The translations under genes were made by a program, and so were the position numbers. A stretch of 64,000 nt of DNA from Rhizobium viscosum (GTDB lineage: Bacteria; Pseudomonadota; Alphaproteobacteria; Rhizobiales; Rhizobiaceae). The notes below the pieces were generated by a model. It saw nothing but the letters and a program-made list of their open reading frames with translations. It made no database searches and had not been told where the DNA came from. Below are positions 56,964 through 64,000 of the stretch, piece by piece. Each line of letters starts with the position of its first letter. Positions within the stretch are counted from its first letter, which is position 1. The stretch is taken from positions 558,001 to 622,000 of the forward strand of contig NZ_JADBEC010000001.1 of NCBI RefSeq assembly GCF_014873945.1, in the 5' to 3' direction.

Positions 56964-57380
56964 ATGACCTCCCAGGCCAAACCTGCCTCTTCCGCCATCC
57001 TTGAACGTGATGGCCGGTTCCTTCTCGTGCTCAGGCGAAACCCGCCTTCGGCCGATATGTATGCCTTTCCCGGTGGACGAGGCGAACCCGGCGAGACGCC
57101 CGAGGAGACGGCACTGCGCGAATTTCTCGAAGAGACCGGAATTCAGGCACGGAATCCGCGCCTGTTTTCCACCTATGACCTGAAGACGCATGCGCCCGAT
57201 GGCAGCATCAACAGCCATTTCTTCCTCTCCGTCTTCCGCGTCGAGGCGGATCGCCACCTAGTGGCCGAAGCCGCTGACGATGCGGCAGCGATCGGCTGGT
57301 ACAGCGTGGAGGAGATCCGGCGCATGCCGGTGCCGCAAAGCGTGCTCGAATGCGCCGAGCGGCTGGCGGCCGGTGAATGA
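56964..57380 (+). CDS. NUDIX hydrolase
   Basis: The 138-residue enzyme has a full Nudix box (GGRGEPGETPEETALRE followed by FLEETGI), which holds the metal ligands for pyrophosphate hydrolysis. It resembles ADP-ribose or MutT-like housecleaning enzymes; the substrate is open. It is divergent from ynfA by 100 bp. Confidence 0.9.
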   Translation: MTSQAKPASSAILERDGRFLLVLRRNPPSADMYAFPGGRGEPGETPEETALREFLEETGIQARNPRLFSTYDLKTHAPDGSINSHFFLSVFRVEADRHLVAEAADDAAAIGWYSVEEIRRMPVPQSVLECAERLAAGE

Positions 57381-57455
57381 GGCCTTCACGAGAATAGAAG
57401 TGGAAACTGCCGCATCTGCCTTGTTCCTGTCACGCTCCCTGTATCAACTGGGAGC

Positions 57456-57914
57456 ATGATTCCCGTTCGACGCGTTGTCTTGTCATCCCTTCTCTTTGGC
57501 GGCCTCGTCTGGGCCGGTCCCACAATGGCGCAAGGCGGGGCACAAGGTGGGGCGCAGGGCGGCAAGAACGCGGCTCCGCCGCCAGAAGAGGTCGTGCCGC
57601 AGGTTGCGATCGTACCCTATGACGACAAGCTGGCGCGGCTGGCCGAGGTCCTGGGTTCGGTGCATTATCTGCGCACGCTCTGCAAGGCGCCGGGTGCGGA
57701 CGAGTGGCGGGCCGACATGCAGCAACTGCTTGATTCTGAAACGAATGGAGAGCCGCAGCGCAAGGAAAAACTGACCGCAGCCTTCAATCGCGGATACCGA
57801 GCATTCGCCTCTGTTTACACGGATTGCACGCAAGCGGCCATCGTGGCAGAGGAGCGCTACCGTAACGAAGGTGCAACACTCGCCACAGAAATTACCTCGC
57901 GCTTTGGAAATTAA
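57456..57914 (+). CDS. TIGR02301 family exported protein
   Basis: The 152-residue protein has a signal peptide (LSSLLFGGLVWAGPTMA) and a GGAQGGAQGG low-complexity patch. The core (KLARLAEVLGSVHYLRTLC, RGYRAFASVYTDCTQAA) matches the TIGR02301 alphaproteobacterial family. It has two conserved Cys and probably acts in the periplasm. Function unknown. Confidence 0.82.
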   Translation: MIPVRRVVLSSLLFGGLVWAGPTMAQGGAQGGAQGGKNAAPPPEEVVPQVAIVPYDDKLARLAEVLGSVHYLRTLCKAPGADEWRADMQQLLDSETNGEPQRKEKLTAAFNRGYRAFASVYTDCTQAAIVAEERYRNEGATLATEITSRFGN

Positions 57915-58017
57915 CGTTTAATTAACCTGTTTTCGCATGCGCACGTGTCGTTTTGGGAAAAGGCTGTTAGTGTTGTTAACGTAGCGGTAAGACATGAGAA
58001 GTTCTGAGGAAAAGATA

Positions 58018-58275
58018 ATGGAACCAAGCCTCAACGACATCGACGACATGATCGTCCACGAAAAGATGCAGGCGGCTCTGGAATACCAGAACGAGGCTTG
58101 GGCCGACGGCATGGCCGACGGCATCGAGCCTGAAATCATTGCCGATGCTGCAATTGCACATGCACTGCGCGAGACGATCAGATTGCATGGAGAAAGCAGC
58201 GCCGAGGCCTTGCTGGACTCGCTGCGTGACCGCATGCTGGCAGGTGAGTTTTCCACCAACAGGACCCTGCAATAA
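58018..58275 (+). CDS. Small acidic conserved hypothetical protein
   Basis: The 85-residue acidic protein (MEPSLNDIDDMIVHEKMQAA ...) has no domain that I recognise. It is probably helical. GAGGA stands 7 nt before the ATG at 58018; an ATG at 57994 would add eight residues. It is 19 nt before the next exported protein gene, so they may form an operon. Confidence 0.65.
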   Translation: MEPSLNDIDDMIVHEKMQAALEYQNEAWADGMADGIEPEIIADAAIAHALRETIRLHGESSAEALLDSLRDRMLAGEFSTNRTLQ

Positions 58276-58294
58276 GGGCAATACAGAGAGTTTC

Positions 58295-59047
58295 ATGCGT
58301 ACCGGTAAAGATATTTCCTCGCGAATTCCGCTCGCGCCGGTCCTGCTCGCCGTCGGCATTGCCGCCGGCAGCATGCTGTCCGCCTCTTCCGCCTACGCAC
58401 TTTCCGAACTTCAGAAGATCCCGGGCCAACCCGATGCGCCTGCTACGGCGCAGCAGAGCCCACAGCAGCCGACTGCACCACAGACCGGTTCGCCCGGCAT
58501 TCCCCAGCCCGATCCGCTCGTCAACAAAGACAGCGGCCAGAGCGTCGACAAGACGCCGGGCGCGTCCGACGATTCCAAGCCCGTCGAAGTGATCTACGAC
58601 ATCAGCAAGGCACCGGAACCGGTGCGCAAGATGCGCGAACAGATCGTCGAGGCGGCGGCATCAGGCGATCTGGAACGCCTGCGTCCGCTGATGGGGACCG
58701 GTGCCGACCAGACACAGGTGACGGTCGGCGAACCCACGGATGACCCGATCGGCACGTTGAAAGATCTCTCCGGCGACCCTGATGGCGACGAGATCCTCGC
58801 GATCATGCTCGACGTCATCTCGACCGGCTTCGTGCATGTTGGCCAGGGCACGCCGGAGGAAATGTATGTCTGGCCCTATTTTGCCGAAAAAGACCTGAAA
58901 TCGCTGACGCCGCCGGAACGCGTGGAACTGCTGCGCATCGTCACGGCAGGCGATCTCTCCGACATGCAGGAATTCGGCGGCTATAACTTCTATCGCGTCG
59001 GCATCGCGCCTGACGGCAAATGGAAGTTCTTCACGGCCGGCGACTGA
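58295..59047 (+). CDS. Uncharacterised exported protein
   Basis: The 250-residue protein has a signal peptide (LAPVLLAVGIAAGSMLSASS, cleavage after AYA), a Pro/Gln-rich linker (residues 45-90) and a C-terminal folded part (EEMYVWPYFAEKDLKSLTPP, GYNFYRVGIAPDGKWKFFTA) that looks conserved among rhizobia. I cannot name a function. A mobile palindromic element lies after the stop. Confidence 0.7.
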   Translation: MRTGKDISSRIPLAPVLLAVGIAAGSMLSASSAYALSELQKIPGQPDAPATAQQSPQQPTAPQTGSPGIPQPDPLVNKDSGQSVDKTPGASDDSKPVEVIYDISKAPEPVRKMREQIVEAAASGDLERLRPLMGTGADQTQVTVGEPTDDPIGTLKDLSGDPDGDEILAIMLDVISTGFVHVGQGTPEEMYVWPYFAEKDLKSLTPPERVELLRIVTAGDLSDMQEFGGYNFYRVGIAPDGKWKFFTAGD

Positions 59048-59108
59048 TGCTGAAGCGCCGTACACCTATTTGGACGCACTAACTCCTTGAATCTACGTAT
59101 CGGGCCTT

Positions 59109-59132
59109 CCGAAAATCGATTCCGATTTTCGG
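59109..59132. repeat. Intergenic palindrome (rhizobial CCGAAAATCG type)
   Basis: A perfect 10-bp stem CCGAAAATCG / CGATTTTCGG with loop ATTC lies between the exported protein and ygfZ. It matches a repetitive palindrome I associate with rhizobial intergenic DNA. It may also stop transcription. Confidence 0.6.
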
Positions 59133-59209
59133 GCCGATGCTGTAGAGCGCTTGCACCATCCGCTTCAAAGACTTACCTCTGAGCGATCACCAACGCGACA
59201 GGTTTCGCC

Positions 59210-60049
59210 ATGCCAGCCGTATTCCTGAAAGACCGCTCGCTCATTGCCGTCGGCGGCGTGGAAGCAGAATCCTTCCTGCAGAATCTGATCACCACCGACA
59301 TCGTCTCGCTCGGTGCGGACGAGGCGCGGCCGGGCGCATTGCTAACGCCGCAGGGCAAGATCCTGTTCGACTTCGTCATCTGGCGCGACGGTGACAGCTT
59401 CATCATCGAAACAGATGCGATCCAGCGAGAAGCCCTGCTGAAACGGCTGATCATGTATCGCCTGCGCGCACCGGTGACGCTGACGCCAGTTGCCGAGGAT
59501 GGCGTTACCGTTTCCTGGGGCGAGGATGCCAAAGATGGCGTCAAGGACAGTCGCTTTGCCAAGGCCAATGTCATTGTTCTGCGTCGTTCCGGTCATCATG
59601 GCAGCGATGACGCGGCGCTCTACGACGCGCTGCGAATCGAGAATGGGATCGTCACGTCAGGACCTGACTATGCGCTTCAGGACGCCTTCCCGCATGACGT
59701 GCTGATGGATTTCAACGGCGGCCTCTCCTTCAAGAAGGGCTGCTATGTCGGTCAGGAAGTGGTGTCCCGCATGCAGCATCGCGGTACGGCGCGGCGCCGT
59801 GTCGTGACCGTTTCGGCACGCGCCGCACTGCCTGCCAGCGGCACGGAAATCACCGCCAACGGCAAGCCGGTCGGAACACTCGGCTCCGTCGAGGGGACGA
59901 GCGGACTGGCGATCGTGCGCATCGACCGCGCCGGCGAAGCCATGGCATCCGGCACGCCGCTGCTTGCCGGCGATGTCTCCGTGACGCTCAGCCTGCCTGC
60001 CTGGTCCGGGCTCAGCTTTCCGACCTCCTCAGACGAGGTCAGCGCGTGA
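59210..60049 (+). CDS. ygfZ: YgfZ/GcvT family folate-binding protein
   Basis: The 279-residue protein has the YgfZ signature KGCYVGQEVVSRMQHRG, with the conserved Cys, and a GcvT-like fold. YgfZ proteins use tetrahydrofolate and support Fe-S enzyme assembly or repair. Its stop overlaps the HD gene start by GTGA. Confidence 0.9.
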   Translation: MPAVFLKDRSLIAVGGVEAESFLQNLITTDIVSLGADEARPGALLTPQGKILFDFVIWRDGDSFIIETDAIQREALLKRLIMYRLRAPVTLTPVAEDGVTVSWGEDAKDGVKDSRFAKANVIVLRRSGHHGSDDAALYDALRIENGIVTSGPDYALQDAFPHDVLMDFNGGLSFKKGCYVGQEVVSRMQHRGTARRRVVTVSARAALPASGTEITANGKPVGTLGSVEGTSGLAIVRIDRAGEAMASGTPLLAGDVSVTLSLPAWSGLSFPTSSDEVSA

Positions 60050-60654
60050 CGACTGCGAAGGCTCCGCGTGCCTGGCAACGCATGCTGTCCGGCCGGCGGC
60101 TCGATCTGCTCGACCCCTCGCCGCTCGACGTCGAATTAAGCGATATCGCCCACGGACTTGCACGCGTCGCCCGCTGGAACGGTCAGACGGCGGGTGACCA
60201 CGCCTTTTCCGTGGCGCAGCACTGCCTTGTCGTCGAATTCATCTTCCGGCATTTCAATGAGGCCACCCCCGCCGATTGCCTGATGGCGCTGCTGCATGAT
60301 GCACCGGAATATGTGATCGGCGACATGATCTCCCCCTTCAAGGCGGTCGTCGGCGGCGGATACAAGACCGTCGAGAAGCGGCTGGAAGCGGCCGTTCATC
60401 TGCGTTTCGGCCTGCCGCCACACCCCTCCCGCGAGCTCAAGGACAAGATCAAGAAGGCCGATACGATCGCCGCCTATTTTGAGGCGACTGTTCTTGCCGG
60501 CTTCACGCCCGCGGAGGCGCAGAAATTCTTCGGTCAGCCGCGCGGCATCACCCGGGACATGCTCTCGATCGATCCCGTCCCGGCGCTCGAAGCCCAGCGG
60601 CTCTTCTGCGAGCGTTTCGCGGAGATCGAAGCAGAGCGGAGCGGAGCATCGTGA
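60046..60654 (+). CDS. HD domain hydrolase (YfbR-like)
   Basis: The 202-residue protein has the HD pattern QTAGDHAFSVAQHCLVVEF, ALLHDAPEYVIGDM and KKADTIAAYFEA, so metal ligands are present. Such proteins include 5'-nucleotidases. The start is a GTG at 60046 overlapping ygfZ. The Trp-rich opening RAWQRMLSGRRLDLLDPSPL is typical of a rhizobial subgroup. Confidence 0.85.
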   Translation: MTTAKAPRAWQRMLSGRRLDLLDPSPLDVELSDIAHGLARVARWNGQTAGDHAFSVAQHCLVVEFIFRHFNEATPADCLMALLHDAPEYVIGDMISPFKAVVGGGYKTVEKRLEAAVHLRFGLPPHPSRELKDKIKKADTIAAYFEATVLAGFTPAEAQKFFGQPRGITRDMLSIDPVPALEAQRLFCERFAEIEAERSGAS

Positions 60655-61181
60655 CCGTGATCTTGGTTTCTCCCCTGGCGCGCATCGCCGAAATGGCCGT
60701 GCGGCACAAGGCTCGCGAGATGATCAGCCTGATGGCGAAGGAGCAGGCCTTTCACCGGCCAGGCGTCATACAGGCTGACCGGCATCTGCTGCTCAACATG
60801 AACGATATTGCCTTCAAGGGCACGGGTGATCTCGTCGCGCCTGACGAAAAGCACGTGCGGGCGATCATCGATTTTGCTGCCGACTGGCAGCAGGGAGCAC
60901 CGTTGCTTGTTCATTGCTGGATGGGTGTATCGCGCTCGCCAGCCGCGGCGCTGATAGCGGCTCTCTCGCTCGCGCCGGAGCAGGAGGATATGGCGCTTGC
61001 CCGGCGGCTGCGAACTGTCTCACCCCATGCGACGCCGAATGCTCGAATCGTCGAAATCGGCGATGCGCTGCTTGATCGGCGCGGCCGGCTCGTCGATGCC
61101 GTGAAGGCCATTGGCCGTGGTGCCGATGCCGACGGCAACGCACCCTTCGTATTGCCCGTCAGGGACAATTCGAACGGTTGA
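60651..61181 (+). CDS. Tyrosine phosphatase-like protein
   Basis: The 176-residue protein has an active-site CX5R in VHCWMGVSRSPAAAL (Cys about residue 89) as in dual-specificity or tyrosine phosphatases. Substrate unknown. It starts with GTG overlapping the HD gene by GTGA, making the third gene of a coupled unit with ygfZ. Confidence 0.82.
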   Translation: MTVILVSPLARIAEMAVRHKAREMISLMAKEQAFHRPGVIQADRHLLLNMNDIAFKGTGDLVAPDEKHVRAIIDFAADWQQGAPLLVHCWMGVSRSPAAALIAALSLAPEQEDMALARRLRTVSPHATPNARIVEIGDALLDRRGRLVDAVKAIGRGADADGNAPFVLPVRDNSNG

Positions 61182-61235
61182 CGCACATCACCCCTGCTCC
61201 ATCTAGCCCTCGACGCGGCATTCGAGGAGCACCTG

Positions 61236-62150
61236 ATGGAACAGCAGGCCACCGACCTTATCATCGCAACCCGCTCAGCACTCGATCAGGCGAGCGCGCT
61301 TGCCGTACAATATTCCTTCTCCATCCTCGGGGCGATCATCCTGCTCATCGTCGGCTGGGTGGCGGCGAGCCTCATCAGCCGCTGGGCCTATGAGGGCATC
61401 TCGCGCGTGCGCGGCATCGACGAGACGCTCGCCCGTTTCTTCACCAACGTCGTGCGTTACGCGTTGCTGGTGCTGGTCTTTGTCACCGTTCTCGCGCAGT
61501 TCGGCGTGCAGACGGCATCGATTATCGCCACTCTCGGCGCCGCCGGCCTTGCCGTCGGTCTGGCGCTGCAGGGCACGTTGCAGAATATCGCGGCCGGCAT
61601 CATGCTGCTCGTGCTGCGCCCGTTGCGCGTCGGGGAATATATTGAGACGAGCAGTGTCTCGGGAACGGTTCTTGAGATCGGCCTGTTTGCCACCGAGCTT
61701 AGAACCGGAGACGGCCTCTACCGGTTGGCGCCCAATTCAACGCTCTGGAACACGCCGATCACCAACTACAGCCGCCAGCCGACGCGGCAGAACGAAGTGA
61801 AGATCAACATTACGCATCAGGAGGATCTCGATCTCGCCATGGAGACGCTGATGAAGCTTGCAACCGCCGACAAGCGCGTCCTCAAGACGCCGGCGCCGAG
61901 TGTCTTCATCGATAGTTTCAGCGACAGTGCGGTCAGCGTGACGTTGCGCTACTGGGCATCGACCAGCGACTGGTGGGGCCTGAGTCGCGACATGATCAAG
62001 CGCGTCAAGCTTGCCTTTGACAAGAGGGGCGAGGTTGGCGCCGCCCCGGCGGAGGTTTCGAGAGCTCCCGAACCGGCACCAGAGGAGGCGCAGGTCAGGG
62101 TTTCGGCCCGCAAGAGGACACCGAAGGCGTCCCCGCAGACGCAGCCATAA
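61236..62150 (+). CDS. MscS family mechanosensitive channel
   Basis: The 304-residue protein has three membrane segments and the MscS pore helix ASIIATLGAAGLAVGLALQG, followed by the beta domain (GEYIETSSVSGTVLEIGLFA) and a disordered Lys/Arg/Pro tail. It opens under membrane tension to release solutes. GAGGAG is 6 nt before the ATG. It ends one base from sodC, convergent. Confidence 0.92.
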   Translation: MEQQATDLIIATRSALDQASALAVQYSFSILGAIILLIVGWVAASLISRWAYEGISRVRGIDETLARFFTNVVRYALLVLVFVTVLAQFGVQTASIIATLGAAGLAVGLALQGTLQNIAAGIMLLVLRPLRVGEYIETSSVSGTVLEIGLFATELRTGDGLYRLAPNSTLWNTPITNYSRQPTRQNEVKINITHQEDLDLAMETLMKLATADKRVLKTPAPSVFIDSFSDSAVSVTLRYWASTSDWWGLSRDMIKRVKLAFDKRGEVGAAPAEVSRAPEPAPEEAQVRVSARKRTPKASPQTQP

Positions 62151-62151
62151 G

Positions 62152-62667
62152 CTATTTGATCACCCCGCAGGCAATCCTGTCGCCGGCGCCGCCCGAAGGC
62201 TGGGTTCGATAATCATCGGAATCGGCATGCACCATCAGCGCGCGGCCACGCACACCATCCTCCTTGCCGTCGAGCGAGATCATCGTGTCGAAGACCTGCA
62301 CGCGCAGGATGCCGTCCTGACCGACATACTGGTTCGGCATATCGCCGGCATGCGGTCCCTTCGCCGCCAGGAAGCCATGCTCCGCCTTGGTCGGATTGAA
62401 ATGACCGCCTGCCGATTCATGATGGGTCGCCGCATCGCAGCGGCCGGTTTCGTGGATGTGGAAGGCAACCCATTTATTGACGGGCAAGCCGGAGATTTCC
62501 GCCTCGATGAAGACACCACCATTGGCCGCAGCGGTCAGCGTAGCACGGCCGGCCTCCTTGCCGTCAGGACCGATAAAATTTGCCGTCGCCGTCTGCTTGT
62601 CCTGAGCAAAGCCTTGGGACCCCGCCGCAAGCAGCCCGAGGGCAGCGATGGTGCATATGATTTTCAT
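62152..62667 (-). CDS. sodC: Cu-Zn superoxide dismutase
   Basis: The 171-residue precursor has a signal peptide (ICTIAALGLLAAGSQGFA) and all metal ligands: FHIHETGRCD, GGHFNP, KGPHAGDMPN and MVHADSDDYRTQPSGGAG. It is periplasmic and converts superoxide to peroxide. The start at 62667 is fixed by the signal peptide; the frame to 62769 has no role. C-terminal Cys supports the usual disulfide. Confidence 0.93.
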   Translation of the reverse strand: MKIICTIAALGLLAAGSQGFAQDKQTATANFIGPDGKEAGRATLTAAANGGVFIEAEISGLPVNKWVAFHIHETGRCDAATHHESAGGHFNPTKAEHGFLAAKGPHAGDMPNQYVGQDGILRVQVFDTMISLDGKEDGVRGRALMVHADSDDYRTQPSGGAGDRIACGVIK

Positions 62668-62740
62668 CGGGTTTCCTTCCGTTTCGGGGCTATGTCCCAA
62701 CGCCTCACAAAGGAAGGTGTTCCTGACTGCACAAAAGGCA

Positions 62741-62766
62741 AGGAAAAGCCGGCCATGAGGCCGGCT
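62741..62766 (-). terminator. Terminator after the EF-hand gene
   Basis: On the minus strand the stem AGCCGGCC / GGCCGGCT with a 4-nt loop TCAT is followed by TTTCCTT. It begins 23 nt after the EF-hand gene stop. Confidence 0.8.
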
Positions 62767-62789
62767 CAACTGCCGGCAGCGACCAAAGC

Positions 62790-63131
62790 TCAGGCGGCGA
62801 TACCGAGATCGAATTCGCCATAGGTGTTGCGATAGATCTGCATCGCCTGGTCATCGGCACCAGCGACAACCTGCTGCAGCGCATAGGGAACGGTCGTGCC
62901 GGTTGCCGAGCCATTGTCGCCGTATTCCATCATGAGCGCGACGAGGCTGCTCGGATATTTCGGCTGCGTATTGTCAGCATCACCCTCTTGGAGAAACTCT
63001 CTGATGATGCCGGGCTTTTGATCTGCCGCGCGTTCCGTGCGGCTCAACACGCCGTCACCATTGGTATCAAGCCGTGAGAGCGTTGCCAAATATGCATAAG
63101 AGATGTCTGAAACTGATGAAAGAACAGTCAT
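62790..63131 (-). CDS. EF-hand domain protein
   Basis: The 113-residue protein has one canonical EF-hand loop (LDTNGDGVLSRTE, about residues 21-33) with ligands D, N, D and E in position. No signal peptide is seen and the rest has no known domain. It might bind calcium as a sensor or for stability. GGAGG 5 nt before the ATG is a strong ribosome-binding site. Confidence 0.8.
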   Translation of the reverse strand: MTVLSSVSDISYAYLATLSRLDTNGDGVLSRTERAADQKPGIIREFLQEGDADNTQPKYPSSLVALMMEYGDNGSATGTTVPYALQQVVAGADDQAMQIYRNTYGEFDLGIAA

Positions 63132-63599
63132 ACAAACCTCCGTTCACCGCTTCTTCCGGTGAGAGTCTGTACGCAATACACGGGTGGAAAATATCAAAGA
63201 CTGGATTTTTGACTAAACTGATTTGCGGCTTCGGTCAATAAGCTGTTAACTCCCGATTAACCATAGTTGACAAAGTGTAACGACCCATTTCCGCCGTGCT
63301 TTCCGGCTGCCTCGGGAAACCAGGTTTCCTCGGTATTTCAGTAGTTTGCGAGATACAAACAAATTGCCGGCTAGCGATAAAGCGCCGCCCGGTTGCAACC
63401 GATTATTAATCGGGGCGGTAGAAGATGCGCTTGCGAGTTGCTGGAAATGGCCACTTGCTGCTTACAAAAAGTGATTCTTGCATTCATTTTAGAAAGGTCT
63501 TTTTTATGCCCGGCGCGATATGGCACCTTTGCCAATCGAAGACGCCTTCGCCTTTTGCCATGCTTCCATCGCAACCGTCCCATGAGGGGACTCGTGCGC
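63132..63599. other. Divergent intergenic region EF-hand / PAS gene
   Basis: This 468-bp region has no supportable gene. It is relatively AT-rich with a dyad GGAAACC-A-GGTTTCC at 63315-63329. A 35-codon frame from 63506 exists but has a poor ribosome-binding site and is not annotated. Confidence 0.45.
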
Positions 63600-64000
63600 A
63601 TGAAAGCTGAGACGCTTTTCTGGCAACAGTGCACGCAGGCCGTCGATGAGGACGGATCGATCGATGCAGAGCATCTGATGGAGCTCGTCATCGCGACCTA
63701 TCGCAGCCATGAAAGCGAATATAATGAAATCGAGCGCAGCGCCGAGACGCTGCTTATCGAAAACCGGGAACTGCGAAAGACGATCGGTTCCACCACGCAG
63801 GCCCTTGCAGAACAGCGCCAGCTCTTCGAAATCGTCCTGAACAACCTGCCGCTCGGCCTCAGCGTGTTCGATGCGGACCAGCGGTTGACCCTCTCCAACC
63901 TGCGCTTCCGCCAGCTCTTCGGCTTTAGCGACGGAGATGTCACACCCGGCACGGCAATTGCCCACCTGATGCACAAGACGCGCGGTACCGAGCAGAGCGG
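63600..64000 (+). CDS. PAS domain signalling protein, 3' end cut by window edge
   Basis: The visible 133 residues include an N-terminal helix (EIERSAETLLIENRELRKTI) and the start of a PAS domain (FEIVLNNLPLGLSVFDADQR ... FRQLFGFSDGD). The frame is still open at the window end. Rhizobial proteins of this type often continue to GGDEF/EAL or histidine-kinase modules, so the output domain cannot be told. The ATG at 63600 has AGGGGA 9 nt upstream; a GTG at 63594 or an ATG at 63582 are alternatives. Confidence 0.8.
   Translation, partial: MKAETLFWQQCTQAVDEDGSIDAEHLMELVIATYRSHESEYNEIERSAETLLIENRELRKTIGSTTQALAEQRQLFEIVLNNLPLGLSVFDADQRLTLSNLRFRQLFGFSDGDVTPGTAIAHLMHKTRGTEQS

Noticed and set aside
63506..63610. 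35-codon plus-strand frame before the PAS gene
   Set aside because: Weak ribosome-binding site, overlaps the PAS start, and composition gives no support.

Overview
The window looks like a piece of an alphaproteobacterial chromosome, most likely Rhizobium or a close Rhizobiaceae relative. I base this on the high GC content, the protein flavour of nearly every gene, the LPS-transport/fatty-acid/phospholipid gene orders, the presence of Rhizobiales-type conserved hypotheticals and a RIME-like intergenic palindrome. It is mostly housekeeping DNA. I see no phage, plasmid, insertion sequence, CRISPR array, rRNA or tRNA.

Layout. 1-3.3 kb: the end of an ABC-F ATPase gene, a Gfo/Idh/MocA sugar dehydrogenase, a GrpB-type protein, then convergent holC with pepA behind it. 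5-13.5 kb: envelope biogenesis, with a PAP2 phosphatase, lptF-lptG-lptD (LPS export), a SurA-like chaperone, pdxA and rsmA; the lptD-surA-pdxA-rsmA order matches the classic enterobacterial one. 13.5-20 kb (minus strand): fabD-fabG-acpP-fabF-mltG-yicC-gmk, joining fatty-acid synthesis to cell-wall and nucleotide genes. 20-23 kb: an aldo/keto reductase and an isolated animal-type heme peroxidase behind an AT-rich promoter region. 23-26 kb: rpsF-rpsR-DUF2232-rplI. 26-29 kb: an EmrAB-type efflux operon led by a MarR regulator with a perfect palindrome upstream. 29-39.6 kb: dnaB, azlCD with an AraC regulator, alr, a LysE exporter, radA, cvpA, purF and a short-chain dehydrogenase.

39.6-49.3 kb: a GH25 muramidase, cysS, a 49-bp perfect inverted repeat, then an overlapping accessory operon (DUF559, three tandem GFA-family proteins, prolyl iminopeptidase), cimA, a Pcm-like methyltransferase, rarD and a LOG-family gene. 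49.4-55.5 kb: a large LysM protein, an Atm1-type ABC exporter, psd-pssA (phosphatidylethanolamine synthesis) and an unrecognised 44-codon gene with a strong ribosome-binding site. 55.7-64 kb: an SRAP protein, ynfA, a NUDIX hydrolase, three small uncharacterised genes, a coupled ygfZ/HD/phosphatase operon, an MscS channel, sodC, an EF-hand protein, and the start of a PAS-domain signalling gene cut by the window edge.

The parts most worth a second look are the three-GFA operon with its upstream palindrome, the heme peroxidase island, the 44-aa small protein, and the MarR operator. I did not find a convincing wholly new multi-gene system. Many long antisense frames exist because of the GC-rich codon bias, and they are rejected below.
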